Notes: generated by a model from the sequence alone, not told the origin. DNA of 64,000 bases from an uncultured Alphaproteobacteria bacterium (GCA_900079695.1 LT599022.1:3847319-3911318), one strand, 5' to 3'. Positions 25,543 to 35,038 are shown, counted from the first letter of the stretch. Made by a program: numbers and translations.

Positions 25543-27081
25543 TCAGACCTTCACGCCGAAGGCGATCGGCATCATCACCGCCATCACCGCGATCGAGATC
25601 ACGATACCGATCAGGCAGAGGGTGAAGCCGGACTTGAACATGTCGGGCACGCGGATCAGACCGGAGCCGAACACGATCGCGTTCGGCGGGGTCGCCACCG
25701 GCAGCGCGAAGGCGAGCGACGCGCCGAGCGCCACCGGGATCGCCATCAGCAGCGGCGAGACGCCGAGGCCCTGCGCGATCGAGATCGACAGCGGCACGAA
25801 GGTCGCCGCCACCGCGGTGTTCGAGGTCATCTGCGTCAGCAGCATCGCGACGGTGGCGAGGATCGCCATGATCACCAGCGGGCTCATGCCGGCGAGGCCC
25901 TGCATCTGCTGAGCGACGTATTCGGTCACGCCCGACTTCGAGAGCGCGCCGCCGAGCGCGAACCCGCCGCCGAACAGCAGGATCGCGTCCCACGGAATGC
26001 CCTTGGCGAACAGCGAGCTGTCCAGCAGCATCCGGCCCTTCTTGAAGTTGACCGGAACGAGGAAGCAGAGCAGCAGCGCGGTCATGCCGATGGTCGAGTC
26101 GGTGATGAACTTGCTGAGCGGCGTGACCTTGCCGCCGAACTCCACCGCCGGCAGCAGGCTGAGCAGCTGCGGACGCAGGATCCACGACAGCGCGGTGACG
26201 ACGAACAGGATCATCGTCAGACGCTCGCCGGTGGACATCGGGCCGAGCTTCTCCAGCTCCTCGTCGACGATCGCCCCGGCGGCCGAGAGATCGAGCGCCT
26301 TGATCGGGAACATCGCCGGCAGCAGGAACAGGGTGATGGCGATCAGCGCGATGCCGATCGGACCGCCGACCAGCATGAAGTTGGCGAACGGCACGGCGGT
26401 GCCGGTCATCTGCATCACCTGGCCGGCCATCACCGCGTTCGGCGGGGTACCGATCAGGGTCGCCATGCCGCCCATCGACGACGAGAAGGCGATGCCGAGC
26501 ATCACGCAGATGCCGAAGTTGATCGCCGCACGCTTCTCGATTTCCGAGCGGTTCTCGCCTTCCTGCACCATCTTCACGATCGCCATGCCGATCGGCATCA
26601 TCAGCGCCGCGCACGCGGTGTTCGACATCCAGGCCGAGAGGAAGCCGGTGGCGATCATGAAGCCGAGGATCAGCATCTTCGGGTTGGTGCCGCAGACCTT
26701 CAGCACGATCAGCGAGACGCGGCGGTGGAGGTTCCAGGTCTCCATCGCGTACGCCAGCGCGAAACCGCCGACGAACAGCCAGATCAGGTCGTTGGCGTAA
26801 TTGGGCGCCACCTGCTTGGCGGGCAGGACGCCGAGAACCGGAAACAGCACCAGCGGCGCGAGGGCGGTGACCGAGATCGGAATCGCCTCGAGCATCCACC
26901 AGGTCGCCATCAGCAGGGTCACGCCGATGGTCTTCCACGCGGAGACGGAAATCCCCTCCGGCGGAGCGGTAAACAGGGTGTAGAGCAGGAACGCTATACC
27001 CAGAAACAAACCAATGATTTCTTTCTTGCGGTCGCCGGTCATCCCTTCGGATGCCGCGGCCGCGGCGCTTGCAGAACTCAT
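25543..27081 (-). CDS. DASS-family sodium-coupled anion symporter
   Basis: Inner-membrane carrier of the divalent anion:sodium symporter (SLC13) family, normally importing dicarboxylates such as succinate or malate, or in some members sulfate. It has 512 residues and about 11-12 membrane segments. Both family SNT motifs are present: SAWMSNTACAALMMPIG and LTQMTSNTAVAATFVP, which form the sodium and carboxylate sites. The ATG at 27081 is preceded on its strand by GGGGGACA; an upstream in-frame extension is rejected. It stands alone with a long upstream gap. The exact substrate cannot be read from sequence. Confidence 0.93.
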   Translation of the reverse strand: MSSASAAAAASEGMTGDRKKEIIGLFLGIAFLLYTLFTAPPEGISVSAWKTIGVTLLMATWWMLEAIPISVTALAPLVLFPVLGVLPAKQVAPNYANDLIWLFVGGFALAYAMETWNLHRRVSLIVLKVCGTNPKMLILGFMIATGFLSAWMSNTACAALMMPIGMAIVKMVQEGENRSEIEKRAAINFGICVMLGIAFSSSMGGMATLIGTPPNAVMAGQVMQMTGTAVPFANFMLVGGPIGIALIAITLFLLPAMFPIKALDLSAAGAIVDEELEKLGPMSTGERLTMILFVVTALSWILRPQLLSLLPAVEFGGKVTPLSKFITDSTIGMTALLLCFLVPVNFKKGRMLLDSSLFAKGIPWDAILLFGGGFALGGALSKSGVTEYVAQQMQGLAGMSPLVIMAILATVAMLLTQMTSNTAVAATFVPLSISIAQGLGVSPLLMAIPVALGASLAFALPVATPPNAIVFGSGLIRVPDMFKSGFTLCLIGIVISIAVMAVMMPIAFGVKV

Positions 27082-27615
27082 TCTGTCCCCCAGAAAAGGC
27101 AATGTTCTGTGTGTTGAAAGCCCCGGGATCCGCACCCAGCGCAAGTCGGCGGGGGTTTCAGCCCGCGGATCCCTTCCCGGCCCCAACGGTTAGCCTCATT
27201 TGCCACAAATGTAAAGTCGATTGGGGTGAAAGTGTGGCTATTCAGGTGGTCGCGGTTTTCGCGCCTAATCCGTTAAATACTGCAAAATTCACTCTAATCT
27301 CACGGAAAGAAAGGAGTTGTCCGGACAGATCGGATGCCGGCAAGGTTGCGCTCGACGGAATTGAAGGCGAAAATGCGGCACCTACCCATGAAAGTGGGCA
27401 AAATACGCCGGAAGGTTCCGGAGATATTGGCGAAATCGTGTCCGCATCGTGGCGCGCAGGAGGGTGTCCGGTCGGCCGCCGCCGCGTCCGCGGGAGCGGA
27501 GTCGCGCCGCAACCGTCGCGGTGGGGGTGTCGCGGTGGAGTTGAGCACCTAAATCAAGGGGATCGCCGGGGATCCTCCCGGCGCCAGCACTGCCGGAAAA
27601 ATCGGAGGACGAACG
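27082..27615. other. 534-nt gene-free divergent intergenic region
   Basis: Separates the DASS transporter (minus) from the AsmA-family gene (plus). Part of it (about 27195-27310) is clearly AT-richer than the surroundings. It holds a perfect palindrome, CATTTG-CCA-CAAATG at 27197-27211, and on the minus strand a TTTACA element near 27208-27213 with a poor -10 match 17 nt on. Short open frames at 27300-27552 on both strands lack ribosome binding sites and recognisable sequence, so I do not call them genes. Confidence 0.5.
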
Positions 27616-29700
27616 ATGAAACTGGGGCGGGTCGCGAAAATAGTGGCCGGTGTGGTGGTGGTCGGAGCGGTCGCGGCGTACGGCATTCTCGCCTCGATCG
27701 ATATCGAATCCTACCGCGGCACGATCATCCAGGCGGCCGAGGACGCCACCGGGCGCAAGGTGGCGATCAAAGGGCCGATGAAGCTCAAGATCTCGTTCAG
27801 CCCGGCGGTGGTGGTCGAAGGGGTCGAGATCTCCAATCCGACCTGGGCGAAGGCCCCGCAGCTCGCGCAGATCGGCCGCGCCGAGGCGGAGATCGCGCTG
27901 ATTCCGGCGCTTTCCGGCGATTATCAGATCAACCGGCTGGTGATCCACGACACCACCGTCAATCTTCAGCGCCGCAAGGACGGCAGCGCCACCTGGGATC
28001 TGGCGCCGAAGGCCGATCCGACCGCGATGACCGGCCCGGCGATGACCGCCGAACCCGCCGAGCCCGCCGGTCCCGCGCCGAAGATCGCGATCCGCGGCAT
28101 CGACATCCGGAACACCAAGGTCAACCTCGACGATGCCGTCACCGGGCAGACCCTCGCGGTCGAGGTCAAGACCCTCGCCGCCGAGGCGAAGAATTTCTCC
28201 GACCCGCTCAAGCTCACCCTCGACATGGTCTACAACGGCCTGCCGATCGGCGCGAAGGGGTCGCTCGGCCCGGTCGACGCGCTGATTTCCAACGCGCCCG
28301 CCAGCCTCGATCTCGCGGTCACGGTGCCGGGCATCGACGCTTCGGCGAAAGGCAGCATCGGTCGCCCGCAGGACGCCAAGGAGATGGCTCTCAAGTTCGC
28401 GGTCGACGCGAAATCCTACGATCGCGTCGCCGAGACCTTCGCGCCCGATCTCAAGGGCCTGCCGCCGCTCGCGATCAAGGGCGATCTCGCCACCAAGGGC
28501 GAGACCGGATACCGCCTCCAGGGCGGCGAACTGCGGATCGCGGGGCATACCATCTTCTTCAACGCCACCGCCGACACTGGCGGCAAGAAGCCGACCTTCG
28601 CCTTCGACGCGGGCGCGGACTTCATCGACGTGCCGAAGCTGTTGGAGGCCGCCGGCGGCGGCAAGGCCGAGGCGCAGCCCGCTGCCGGGAGCGCTCCGGC
28701 GGCCAAGGGCGGCCGGGTCTTCCCCGACGATCCGCTGCCGCTCGACGCTCTGCGCGCCGCCAACGGCGAGGTCAAGGTCGGCACCGGGCTCCTGACCCTG
28801 CCGGGCAAGGTCAAGATGCACGACGTGCAGCTTCGCGCGTCGCTGAAGGACGGTCTCTTCACCTTCGACGAGAGCTTCGGCCTCGGCGGCGGCGAGGCGA
28901 AGACGCGGATCGTCCTCGACGCCCGCAATCCCAACAACGTCGCCGGGCTCGACGTCGCGCTCGATACCAACGGCGTCAATCTCGGCACCATCGCGTCGGA
29001 AATGGAGATGACGCAGATGGCGATCGGCGGGCCGACCGACACCGAGGTCAAGCTCGCCTCGCGCGGCCGTTCGGTGCGCGAACTGATGGCGGCGCTCACC
29101 GGAAACGTCCGTTTCGACGCGGGCAAGACCGAGATCGACAACGCCAAACTCCGCGAGGCGATCGGGCCGTGGGCGATGTCGGGGCTGACGATGGTGGACA
29201 GCGGCTTCACGACGCGGCAAAAGACGGTGCTGAACTGCGCGGTGGTGCGCTTCCCGGTCAAGGACGGGCTGGTGGACCTCGGACGCGGCGTGGCGGCGGA
29301 GACCGACTCCTTCGACCTCACCGTGGTCGGCGGCGCCAACCTCAAGACCGAGGCGCTCGATCTCGGCATCAACCCCGATCCCAAGGGGCCGAGCCTCGGC
29401 GTCACCCAGGCGACCGCCGGGCTGGTGCGGGTGCGCGGCACGATGGCGTCGCCGTCGGTGGGGGTGGACGTGATCGGCGCGGGCAAGACCGCGCTCAAGA
29501 TCGGCGCGGCGGTGGCCACCGGCGGCCTCTCGCTGCTAGGGGATTCGCTGCTGAACGAGGCGACCCGCGATCCCAACCCGTGCGCCACCGCACGCGGCGA
29601 GAAGCCCGCGCAGCAGCCGCAGCAGCAACAGCAGCAGCCGTCGTCCTCCAATCCGGTGGACTCGATCGGCGGCGCGGTGAAAGGGCTGTTCGGCAAGTGA
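27616..29700 (+). CDS. AsmA-family envelope protein
   Basis: AsmA-like proteins are bridge-like lipid transfer proteins anchored in the inner membrane and reaching across the periplasm. It has 694 residues: one N-terminal membrane anchor (about residues 7-27), the AsmA N-terminal block (ATGRKVAIKGPMKLKISFSP, then GVEISNP), and the C-terminal block with MTQMAIGGPTDTEVKLASRG and GNVRFDAGKTEIDN. The C-terminus carries a low-complexity Gln run at 29611-29640 and a Pro/Ser tail. It starts with GGAGGAC before the ATG. Its exact lipid or outer-membrane assembly role is not shown by sequence. Confidence 0.9.
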   Translation: MKLGRVAKIVAGVVVVGAVAAYGILASIDIESYRGTIIQAAEDATGRKVAIKGPMKLKISFSPAVVVEGVEISNPTWAKAPQLAQIGRAEAEIALIPALSGDYQINRLVIHDTTVNLQRRKDGSATWDLAPKADPTAMTGPAMTAEPAEPAGPAPKIAIRGIDIRNTKVNLDDAVTGQTLAVEVKTLAAEAKNFSDPLKLTLDMVYNGLPIGAKGSLGPVDALISNAPASLDLAVTVPGIDASAKGSIGRPQDAKEMALKFAVDAKSYDRVAETFAPDLKGLPPLAIKGDLATKGETGYRLQGGELRIAGHTIFFNATADTGGKKPTFAFDAGADFIDVPKLLEAAGGGKAEAQPAAGSAPAAKGGRVFPDDPLPLDALRAANGEVKVGTGLLTLPGKVKMHDVQLRASLKDGLFTFDESFGLGGGEAKTRIVLDARNPNNVAGLDVALDTNGVNLGTIASEMEMTQMAIGGPTDTEVKLASRGRSVRELMAALTGNVRFDAGKTEIDNAKLREAIGPWAMSGLTMVDSGFTTRQKTVLNCAVVRFPVKDGLVDLGRGVAAETDSFDLTVVGGANLKTEALDLGINPDPKGPSLGVTQATAGLVRVRGTMASPSVGVDVIGAGKTALKIGAAVATGGLSLLGDSLLNEATRDPNPCATARGEKPAQQPQQQQQQPSSSNPVDSIGGAVKGLFGK
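29611..29640 (+). repeat. CAG/CAA-rich polyglutamine tract in the AsmA gene
   Basis: An in-frame run of mostly CAG with a few CAA and CCG codons encodes a Gln/Pro stretch just before the C-terminus. Such a tract can vary in length by slippage. Confidence 0.8.
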
Positions 29701-29722
29701 GTTGAACGCGTAAGGGGGAACC

Positions 29723-30469
29723 ATGGGGGACAAGATCCGGGAGGCGGCCGCGTTGCGGCCGCCGAAGCCGAAACGCTTCTATGCCGAGGCGTCGGTGACC
29801 GAGGGCGAGGCCGGGTTCGGCATCGCCCTCGACGGCCGTTCGCTGAAGACGCCGAAGCGCAGGCCGTTGACGCTGCCGAGCCGCAACCTCGCGGCGGCGA
29901 TCGCGACCGAGTGGCAGGCCCAGGAGACGGAGATCGATCCGTCGCGGATGCCCCTGACCCAGCTTGCCAACACCGTCGTCGACGGCGTCGCCGAAGCCGC
30001 GGCGGAGGTGGTGGAGAGCTTCTGCGCGTTCGCCGCCGCCGATCTCCTCTGCTACCGCGCCGAATGGCCCGAGGCCCTGGCCGCCGCCCAGGCGGAAGCC
30101 TGGCAGCCGCACCTCGACTGGGCCGAGGCGGAATACGGCGCGCGCCTGCGGGTCACGCACGGCGTCGTCGCGGTCGACCAACCCGAGGACTCGCTCGCCG
30201 CGCTGCGCGCCGCCTGCGCCGCCTGCGATCCCTGGCGGCTCGCCGCCCTGCATGCGCTTGCCGGGCTTTACGGTTCGGCGGTGCTGGCGCTCGCGGTGCT
30301 CGCCGGGCGCCTCGATGCCGCCGCGGGCTTCGCCGCATCGCGCGTCGACGAGACGCATCAGGCCCGTCAGTGGGGCGAGGACGCCGAGGCGATGCGCCGC
30401 GCCGCCGCGCTCGCCGCCGAGGCCGAGGCCGCCGCGCGCTTCGCCGCGCTCGCCGCCGGATCGCCCTGA
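29723..30469 (+). CDS. ATP12-family F1-ATPase assembly chaperone
   Basis: ATP12 proteins bind the F1 alpha subunit during ATP synthase assembly; bacterial members are nearly confined to alphaproteobacteria. It has 248 residues: PKRFYAEASVTEGEAGFGIA, LDGRSLKTPKRRPLTLPSR, EWQAQETEIDPSRMPLTQLA, and DLLCYRAEWPEAL are the conserved blocks. The C-terminus is very rich in Ala and Glu. GGGGGAACC precedes the ATG. It follows the asmA-like gene by 22 nt and probably shares its transcript with acyP and purU. Confidence 0.94.
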   Translation: MGDKIREAAALRPPKPKRFYAEASVTEGEAGFGIALDGRSLKTPKRRPLTLPSRNLAAAIATEWQAQETEIDPSRMPLTQLANTVVDGVAEAAAEVVESFCAFAAADLLCYRAEWPEALAAAQAEAWQPHLDWAEAEYGARLRVTHGVVAVDQPEDSLAALRAACAACDPWRLAALHALAGLYGSAVLALAVLAGRLDAAAGFAASRVDETHQARQWGEDAEAMRRAAALAAEAEAAARFAALAAGSP

Positions 30470-30532
30470 AAAGGCTTGGACGCAAGGCGGATTTGAGGCA
30501 AACTCCGGCCCGCGCCGGGTCGAGGCGACAGG

Positions 30533-30838
30533 ATGACGGGAGCGATGGACGACACCCCCCGCTTGCGTGTGCGCGTTACGGTCGAAGGCAAGGTCCAGGG
30601 CGTCTGGTTCCGCGCCTGGACCCGCGAGCAGGCTCTCGCGCGCGGCTTGGCCGGATGGGTGCTCAACCGCCGCGACGGTTCGGTCGAGGCGGTGTTCGAC
30701 GGCCCGCCCGACGCCGTCGAGGCGATGATCGCCGCGTGCTGGGACGGCCCTTCCGCCGCCCGCGTGCAGGCGGTGCGCGTCGAACCGATTCCCGCCGAGA
30801 CGCCGGTCGCGGACTTCGAGGTCCGGCCCTCCGCCTGA
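30533..30838 (+). CDS. acyP: Acylphosphatase
   Basis: Small cytosolic enzyme that hydrolyses the carboxyl-phosphate bond of acyl phosphates. It has 101 residues; the catalytic Arg and Asn are in [11 protein letters not shown] and [20 protein letters not shown] codons at 30533 and 30545 are candidates; I chose 30533 because GAGG at 30522-30525 is spaced 7 nt from it, while the nearer purines are too close to 30545. The gene lies between ATP12 and purU. Confidence 0.94.
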   Translation: MTGAMDDTPRLRVRVTVEGKVQGVWFRAWTREQALARGLAGWVLNRRDGSVEAVFDGPPDAVEAMIAACWDGPSAARVQAVRVEPIPAETPVADFEVRPSA

Positions 30839-30867
30839 CCGGATTCTTTCGTTGAGGACACCCTGAG

Positions 30868-31773
30868 TTGACGCTGAACACCGCGACCGCCCCCGACGCC
30901 GTGGCCAAGACCACCCCGGGAACCGACCACTTCATCATGACCGTGCGCTGCGCCGACGGCATCGGCGTGATCGCCACCGTCACCAAGGCGCTCGCCGACT
31001 GCAACGCCAACGTCACCGAATCGGCGACCTACTCGGACCCCTCGACCGGCCAGTTCTTCATGCGCTCGGAGTTCGAGATCCCCGCCGATCCCCACGCCAA
31101 GCGCGTCGTCGACGCCGCTCTCGAATTCTGCCGGGTGCGCCGCGACATGCGGATCGAGGTGTTTCCCTCGACCCGCCGCTCCCGCGTGCTGCTGATGGTC
31201 TCCAAGGCCGACCACTGCCTCCAGGACCTGCTCTACCGCCATCGCATCGGCGAACTCGACATGGATATTCCGGCGGTGGTCTCGAACCACGACGACCTCC
31301 GGCCGCTGGTCGAGTGGCACGGCATTCCGTTCGTCCATCTGCCGCTCGCCAAGGATACCAAGGCGAAGCAGGAAAAGGCGCTGCTCGACCTGATCGAGCG
31401 CGAGGCGGTCGACCTCGTGGTTCTCGCCCGTTACATGCAGATCCTTTCCCCCGAGGTGTGCGCCAGGCTGCCGGGCCGGGTGATCAACATCCATCACTCG
31501 TTCCTCCCCGGCTTCAAGGGCGCGAAGCCCTATCACCAGGCCCACAGCCGCGGCGTCAAGATCGTCGGCGCCACCGCGCACTACGTCACCTCCGACCTCG
31601 ACGAAGGGCCGATCATCGACCAGGAGGTCGAGCGCGTCGACCACACCTATACTCCGGAGCGTCTCGTCGCGATCGGCCGCGAGATCGAAAGCCGCGTCCT
31701 CGCCCGCGCCGTCCGCGACCATATCCACCGCCGCGTCTTCCTCAACGACGGCCGCACCGTGGTGTTGAAGTAG
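30868..31773 (+). CDS. purU: Formyltetrahydrofolate deformylase
   Basis: Hydrolyses 10-formyl-THF to formate and THF, balancing one-carbon pools and feeding formate-dependent purine synthesis. It has 301 residues: an N-terminal ACT domain (about 20-95) and a formyltransferase-fold domain with the catalytic Asn and His in INIHHSFLPGFKGAKPYHQA and the Asp in SDLDEGPIIDQ. The start is TTG at 30868, preceded by GAGGA; the first in-frame ATG would remove part of the ACT domain. Confidence 0.95.
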   Translation: MTLNTATAPDAVAKTTPGTDHFIMTVRCADGIGVIATVTKALADCNANVTESATYSDPSTGQFFMRSEFEIPADPHAKRVVDAALEFCRVRRDMRIEVFPSTRRSRVLLMVSKADHCLQDLLYRHRIGELDMDIPAVVSNHDDLRPLVEWHGIPFVHLPLAKDTKAKQEKALLDLIEREAVDLVVLARYMQILSPEVCARLPGRVINIHHSFLPGFKGAKPYHQAHSRGVKIVGATAHYVTSDLDEGPIIDQEVERVDHTYTPERLVAIGREIESRVLARAVRDHIHRRVFLNDGRTVVLK

Positions 31774-32110
31774 CCGAAGCCCGGCGGGCGTTTCCGCCGT
31801 CGAGGCGGGCGATCGCTCCGGAAACCCCGGCGGTGCGCGCGCCGCTTGGTCCTTGTGGGGCGGTCGACGATCGGTTACCGTCACCGTCCGTGAAACCCTT
31901 TCCGGGGAGGCGAACATCGATACGACCGTTCTCGCGCGCCTCCCGCTTCCGGCCGCGCATCGTCCGGCCCAGGCGTTTCGGGGAACAGGTTTCCCCTTTT
32001 CCTTCTGAGCGAGTCGCGGCCGTTTTCCGGCCGCGTCCGATCGCCGCTTCCGCCCGCGCATCGCCGATGCCCCGAGCGAAGCGGCGCCCCGCCGTTCGAC
32101 GGAGTGTCCG
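31774..32110 (+). other. 337-nt intergenic region between purU and the ABC exporter
   Basis: No gene is supported. It contains a weak 6-bp hairpin right after purU (31782-31799), a terminator-like hairpin at 31980-31996, and a perfect 8-bp hairpin CGCGGCCG/CGGCCGCG (32015-32022 with 32028-32035, loop TTTTC) about 75 nt before the ABC gene. A clear promoter was not identified. Confidence 0.5.
31980..32004 (+). terminator. Candidate terminator downstream of purU
   Basis: GGGGAA (31980-31985) pairs with TTCCCC (31991-31996) across a 5-nt loop and is followed by TTTTCCTT. The stem is short and lies about 200 nt after the purU stop, so it could equally be an attenuator of the ABC gene. Confidence 0.45.
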
Positions 32111-33958
32111 ATGTTCTCGTGGTTCGAACGCCGTCTCGATCCCTATCCGGACGAGACGCCGACGCAGCCCCCTTCCGGGTTGTTCCCCTTCCTCTGGCAC
32201 TACGCCAGGCCGGTCTGGCCCTGGCTGGCCCTGATGTCCGTCTGCTCGATGCTGATCGCGGCGGGAGAGGTGACGCTGTTCCGCTTCCTCGGCGACATCG
32301 TCGACTGGCTGAGCCACGCGGATCGGGCGTCCTTCCTCGCCACCGAGGGCGGCAAGCTCCTGGCGATGGCGTTCGTCGTCCTGATCGGGCTGCCGCTGCT
32401 GGCCGGCTTCAATTCGCTGGTCATGCATCAGGTCCTGATGGGCAATTTTCCGATGATCGCGCGCTGGCAGATGCACCGCTTTCTGCTGCGCCACTCGATG
32501 GCCTTCTTCGCCGACGAGTTCGCCGGACGCGTCTCCACCAAGCTGATGCAGACCTCGCTCGCGATCCGCGAGACGGTGATGAAGGTGCTCGACGTGTTCG
32601 TCTACGTCGCCACCTATTTCATTTCGATGGTGGCGGTGGTGAGCGCGGCGGATGCGCGTCTGGCCGTGCCGCTGGTGGTGTGGATCGTCGTCTATACCGC
32701 GACCGTCGCCTATTTCGTGCCGCGCCTGCGGAAGGTCTCGTCCGAGCAGGCCGACGCCCGCTCGCAGATGACCGGCCGCATCGTCGACAGCTACGCCAAC
32801 ATCGCCACGGTCAAGCTGTTCTCCCACGCCAGCCGCGAGGAAGCCTACAGCCGCGACGCCATGGACGCGTTCCTGAAGACCGTGCACCGGCAGATGCGCA
32901 TGGTCACGCTGTTCCAGGCGTCCGTCTATTCCTACAACTGCCTGGCGCTCGCCGCGGTGGGCGGCCTGTCGATCTGGTTCTGGCTGAACGGCGCGGTCTC
33001 GGTCGGCGCGATCGCGATCGCGATCAGCCTCGCGATGCGCATCAACGGCATGTCCCAGTGGGTGATGTGGGAGGTTTCGGCGCTGTTCGAGAACATCGGC
33101 ACCGTCTATGACGGCGCCTCGATGCTGGCCAAGCCCCACGACGTGATCGACCGGCCGGGGGCGGACCGCATCGTCACCACCGCCGGGGCGATCCGCTTCG
33201 AGGACGTCAGCTTCCGCTACGGCAAGACCCAGGGCGTCATCGACGGCCTCACCCTCGACATCGCGCCCGGCGAGAAGGTCGGCGTGGTCGGGCGCTCGGG
33301 CGCGGGCAAGACCACGCTGATGAACCTTCTGCTGCGCTTCCACGATCTCGAAAGCGGCCGGATCACCATCGACGGCCGCGACATCTCGACCGCCACCCAG
33401 GACAGTCTGAGGGCGTCGATCGGCGTGGTGACGCAGGATACTTCGCTGCTCCACCGCTCGATTCGCGACAACATCGCCTATGGCCGCCCCGGGGCCACCG
33501 ACGCCGAGATCGTCGCCGCCGCGAAATGGGCGAACGCCTGGGACTTCATCGAATCCCTGACCGATCAGCAGGGCCGCACCGGCCTCGACGCCCAGGTCGG
33601 CGAACGCGGGGTCAAGCTCTCGGGCGGCCAGCGCCAGCGCATCGCGATCGCCCGCGTCTTCCTCAAGGATGCGCCGATCCTGGTGCTCGACGAGGCGACC
33701 TCGGCCCTGGATTCCGAGGTGGAGGCGGCGATTCAGGAAAACCTCTTCGCCCTGATGGCGGGCAAGACGGTGATCGCGATCGCCCATCGGCTTTCGACGC
33801 TGACCGAAATGGACCGCCTCATCGTGCTGGACAAGGGGCGCATCGTCGAGGCCGGCACCCACCGCGAACTGGTCGCGGGCGGCGGGATCTACGCCGATTT
33901 GTGGAATCGCCAGTCGGGCGGGTTCATCGCCGCCGACGCGGACGAAATCCGGGCGTGA
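32111..33958 (+). CDS. ABC transporter, fused permease and ATPase (exporter type)
   Basis: Half-transporter of the exporter class: an N-terminal six-helix permease (about residues 40-320) followed by a nucleotide-binding domain. The ATPase has Walker A GRSGAGKTT (Lys400), Q-loop VTQDTSLLHRSI, signature LSGGQRQR, Walker B ILVLDEATSALD and the switch His in AIAHRLST. At 615 residues it is typical of MsbA/MdlB-like homodimers. The substrate is unknown; no accessory membrane-fusion protein lies nearby. It converges on lipB with only 21 nt between them. Confidence 0.93.
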   Translation: MFSWFERRLDPYPDETPTQPPSGLFPFLWHYARPVWPWLALMSVCSMLIAAGEVTLFRFLGDIVDWLSHADRASFLATEGGKLLAMAFVVLIGLPLLAGFNSLVMHQVLMGNFPMIARWQMHRFLLRHSMAFFADEFAGRVSTKLMQTSLAIRETVMKVLDVFVYVATYFISMVAVVSAADARLAVPLVVWIVVYTATVAYFVPRLRKVSSEQADARSQMTGRIVDSYANIATVKLFSHASREEAYSRDAMDAFLKTVHRQMRMVTLFQASVYSYNCLALAAVGGLSIWFWLNGAVSVGAIAIAISLAMRINGMSQWVMWEVSALFENIGTVYDGASMLAKPHDVIDRPGADRIVTTAGAIRFEDVSFRYGKTQGVIDGLTLDIAPGEKVGVVGRSGAGKTTLMNLLLRFHDLESGRITIDGRDISTATQDSLRASIGVVTQDTSLLHRSIRDNIAYGRPGATDAEIVAAAKWANAWDFIESLTDQQGRTGLDAQVGERGVKLSGGQRQRIAIARVFLKDAPILVLDEATSALDSEVEAAIQENLFALMAGKTVIAIAHRLSTLTEMDRLIVLDKGRIVEAGTHRELVAGGGIYADLWNRQSGGFIAADADEIRA

Positions 33959-33979
33959 TCCGCCGCCTTCGGGCGTGTC

Positions 33980-34684
33980 CTATGGCGTCGCGAGCGGTCC
34001 GAAGGTTTCCGCGAAGGTCGCGATCAGCGCCGCGTCGAGGTCGGCGAGGGTGGCGGCGACGCCGAGGTCCGCGAGGCTGGTGACGCCGTGGTCGGAGATG
34101 CCGCAGGGGACGATCCCGGAGAAGTGGGAGAGGTCGGGGGCGACGTTGAGCGCCATGCCGTGGAACGACACCCAGCGGCGCACGCGCACGCCGATGGCGC
34201 CGATCTTGTCTTCCCGGTCGCCGCCGCGGCGTACCCACAGGCCGACGCGGTCCGGGCGGGTTTCGGCGGCGACGCCGAAGGTGGCGAGGGCGGCGATCGC
34301 CCAGGCTTCGAGGGTGTGGACGAATCGCCGGACGTCGCCGCCGAGGCGCTTGAGGTCGAGCATCGGGTAGATCACCCGCTGGCCCGGGCCGTGATAGGTG
34401 TATTGCCCGCCGCGGCCGGAGGCGTAGACCGGGAAGCGGTCGGGCATCAGCAGGTCGCGCGGATCGGCGGAGGTTCCGGCGGTATAGAGCGGCGGGTGTT
34501 CGAGCAGCCAGACCGCGGCTCCGGCGGTGCCCGCGCGGATCGCGGCGACGCGGGCTTCCATCAGGTCGACGGCTTCGGGGTAGGGCGCGGGCCCGGGCGA
34601 GCCGAGCCATTCGATGGGGAAGGGGAGGCGGGATTCGGGCTGCGGGATCAACGGTCGGGCGAGTTCGGCGAGGGGGAAGGGCAT
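33980..34684 (-). CDS. lipB: Octanoyl-[acyl-carrier-protein] transferase LipB
   Basis: Moves octanoyl groups from ACP to lipoyl domains, the first step of protein lipoylation. It has 234 residues: [19 protein letters not shown], the active-site Lys in [20 protein letters not shown], and the catalytic Cys in [15 protein letters not shown] chose the ATG at 34684 ([11 protein letters not shown]); an in-frame extension to 34756 would enter the promoter region and has no family similarity. lipA is not in this window. Confidence 0.95.
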   Translation of the reverse strand: MPFPLAELARPLIPQPESRLPFPIEWLGSPGPAPYPEAVDLMEARVAAIRAGTAGAAVWLLEHPPLYTAGTSADPRDLLMPDRFPVYASGRGGQYTYHGPGQRVIYPMLDLKRLGGDVRRFVHTLEAWAIAALATFGVAAETRPDRVGLWVRRGGDREDKIGAIGVRVRRWVSFHGMALNVAPDLSHFSGIVPCGISDHGVTSLADLGVAATLADLDAALIATFAETFGPLATP

Positions 34685-34722
34685 CGATGTTTCCAAAAAG
34701 CATAAAAACCGAAAAAGGGCGC

Positions 34723-34751
34723 TGGACAGGGTCGGAGGGATTTGGTATTTC
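34723..34751 (+). promoter_or_regulatory. Possible promoter of tRNA-Leu
   Basis: TGGACA (34723-34728) and TATTTC (34746-34751) are 17 nt apart, placing a start about 54 nt upstream of the mature tRNA. The -10 match is poor, so this is tentative. Confidence 0.3.
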
Positions 34752-34811
34752 ACCACTCCTCCGAGGGCGACCCCCGCGATGAAAATAGCGGAGCGGACGC
34801 CGAAAGAGAAT

Positions 34812-34898
34812 GCGGTCGTGGCGGAATTGGTAGACGCGCAGCGTTGAGGTCGCTGTCCGGTAACACGGGTGGAAGTTCGAGTCTTCTCGACCGCACCA
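34812..34898 (+). tRNA. tRNA-Leu (anticodon GAG)
   Basis: An 87-nt type II tRNA with a seven-pair acceptor stem (GCGGTCG with CGACCGC), the D-loop GGTAGACGC region, an anticodon stem CAGCG/CGCTG enclosing TTGAGGT (anticodon GAG at 34846-34848), a long variable arm, the GTTCGAGTC T-loop, and an encoded CCA end. It reads CUC and CUU leucine codons; CUC is abundant in the neighbouring genes. Confidence 0.97.
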
Positions 34899-34912
34899 CT
34901 TTCTGGAAATGC

Positions 34913-34946
34913 AAAGCCCGTCGGCGGTCATCCGCCGCGGGCTTTT
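34913..34946 (+). terminator. Terminator of tRNA-Leu
   Basis: AAAGCCCG plus CGGCGG (34913-34927, one bulged T) pairs with CCGCCGCGGGCTTTT (34932-34946), a stem rich in GC ending in T residues, 15 nt after the CCA end. A second smaller hairpin, GCCCTTTC/GAAAGGGC, lies at 34968-34992 before mgtE. Confidence 0.8.
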
Positions 34947-35038
34947 GCTTTGAAGGAATGGCGAAAAGCCCTTTCACCGGCGGGGAAAGGGCCTATGTTG
35001 GCAGGGTGCCCTTGCCGCGATGTTCCGAAGGACACCCG

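Noticed and set aside
27300-27552. Short frames of 72 and 82 codons on both strands upstream of the AsmA gene
   Set aside because: No Shine-Dalgarno sequence, no recognisable sequence and overlapping one another; more likely a regulatory gap.
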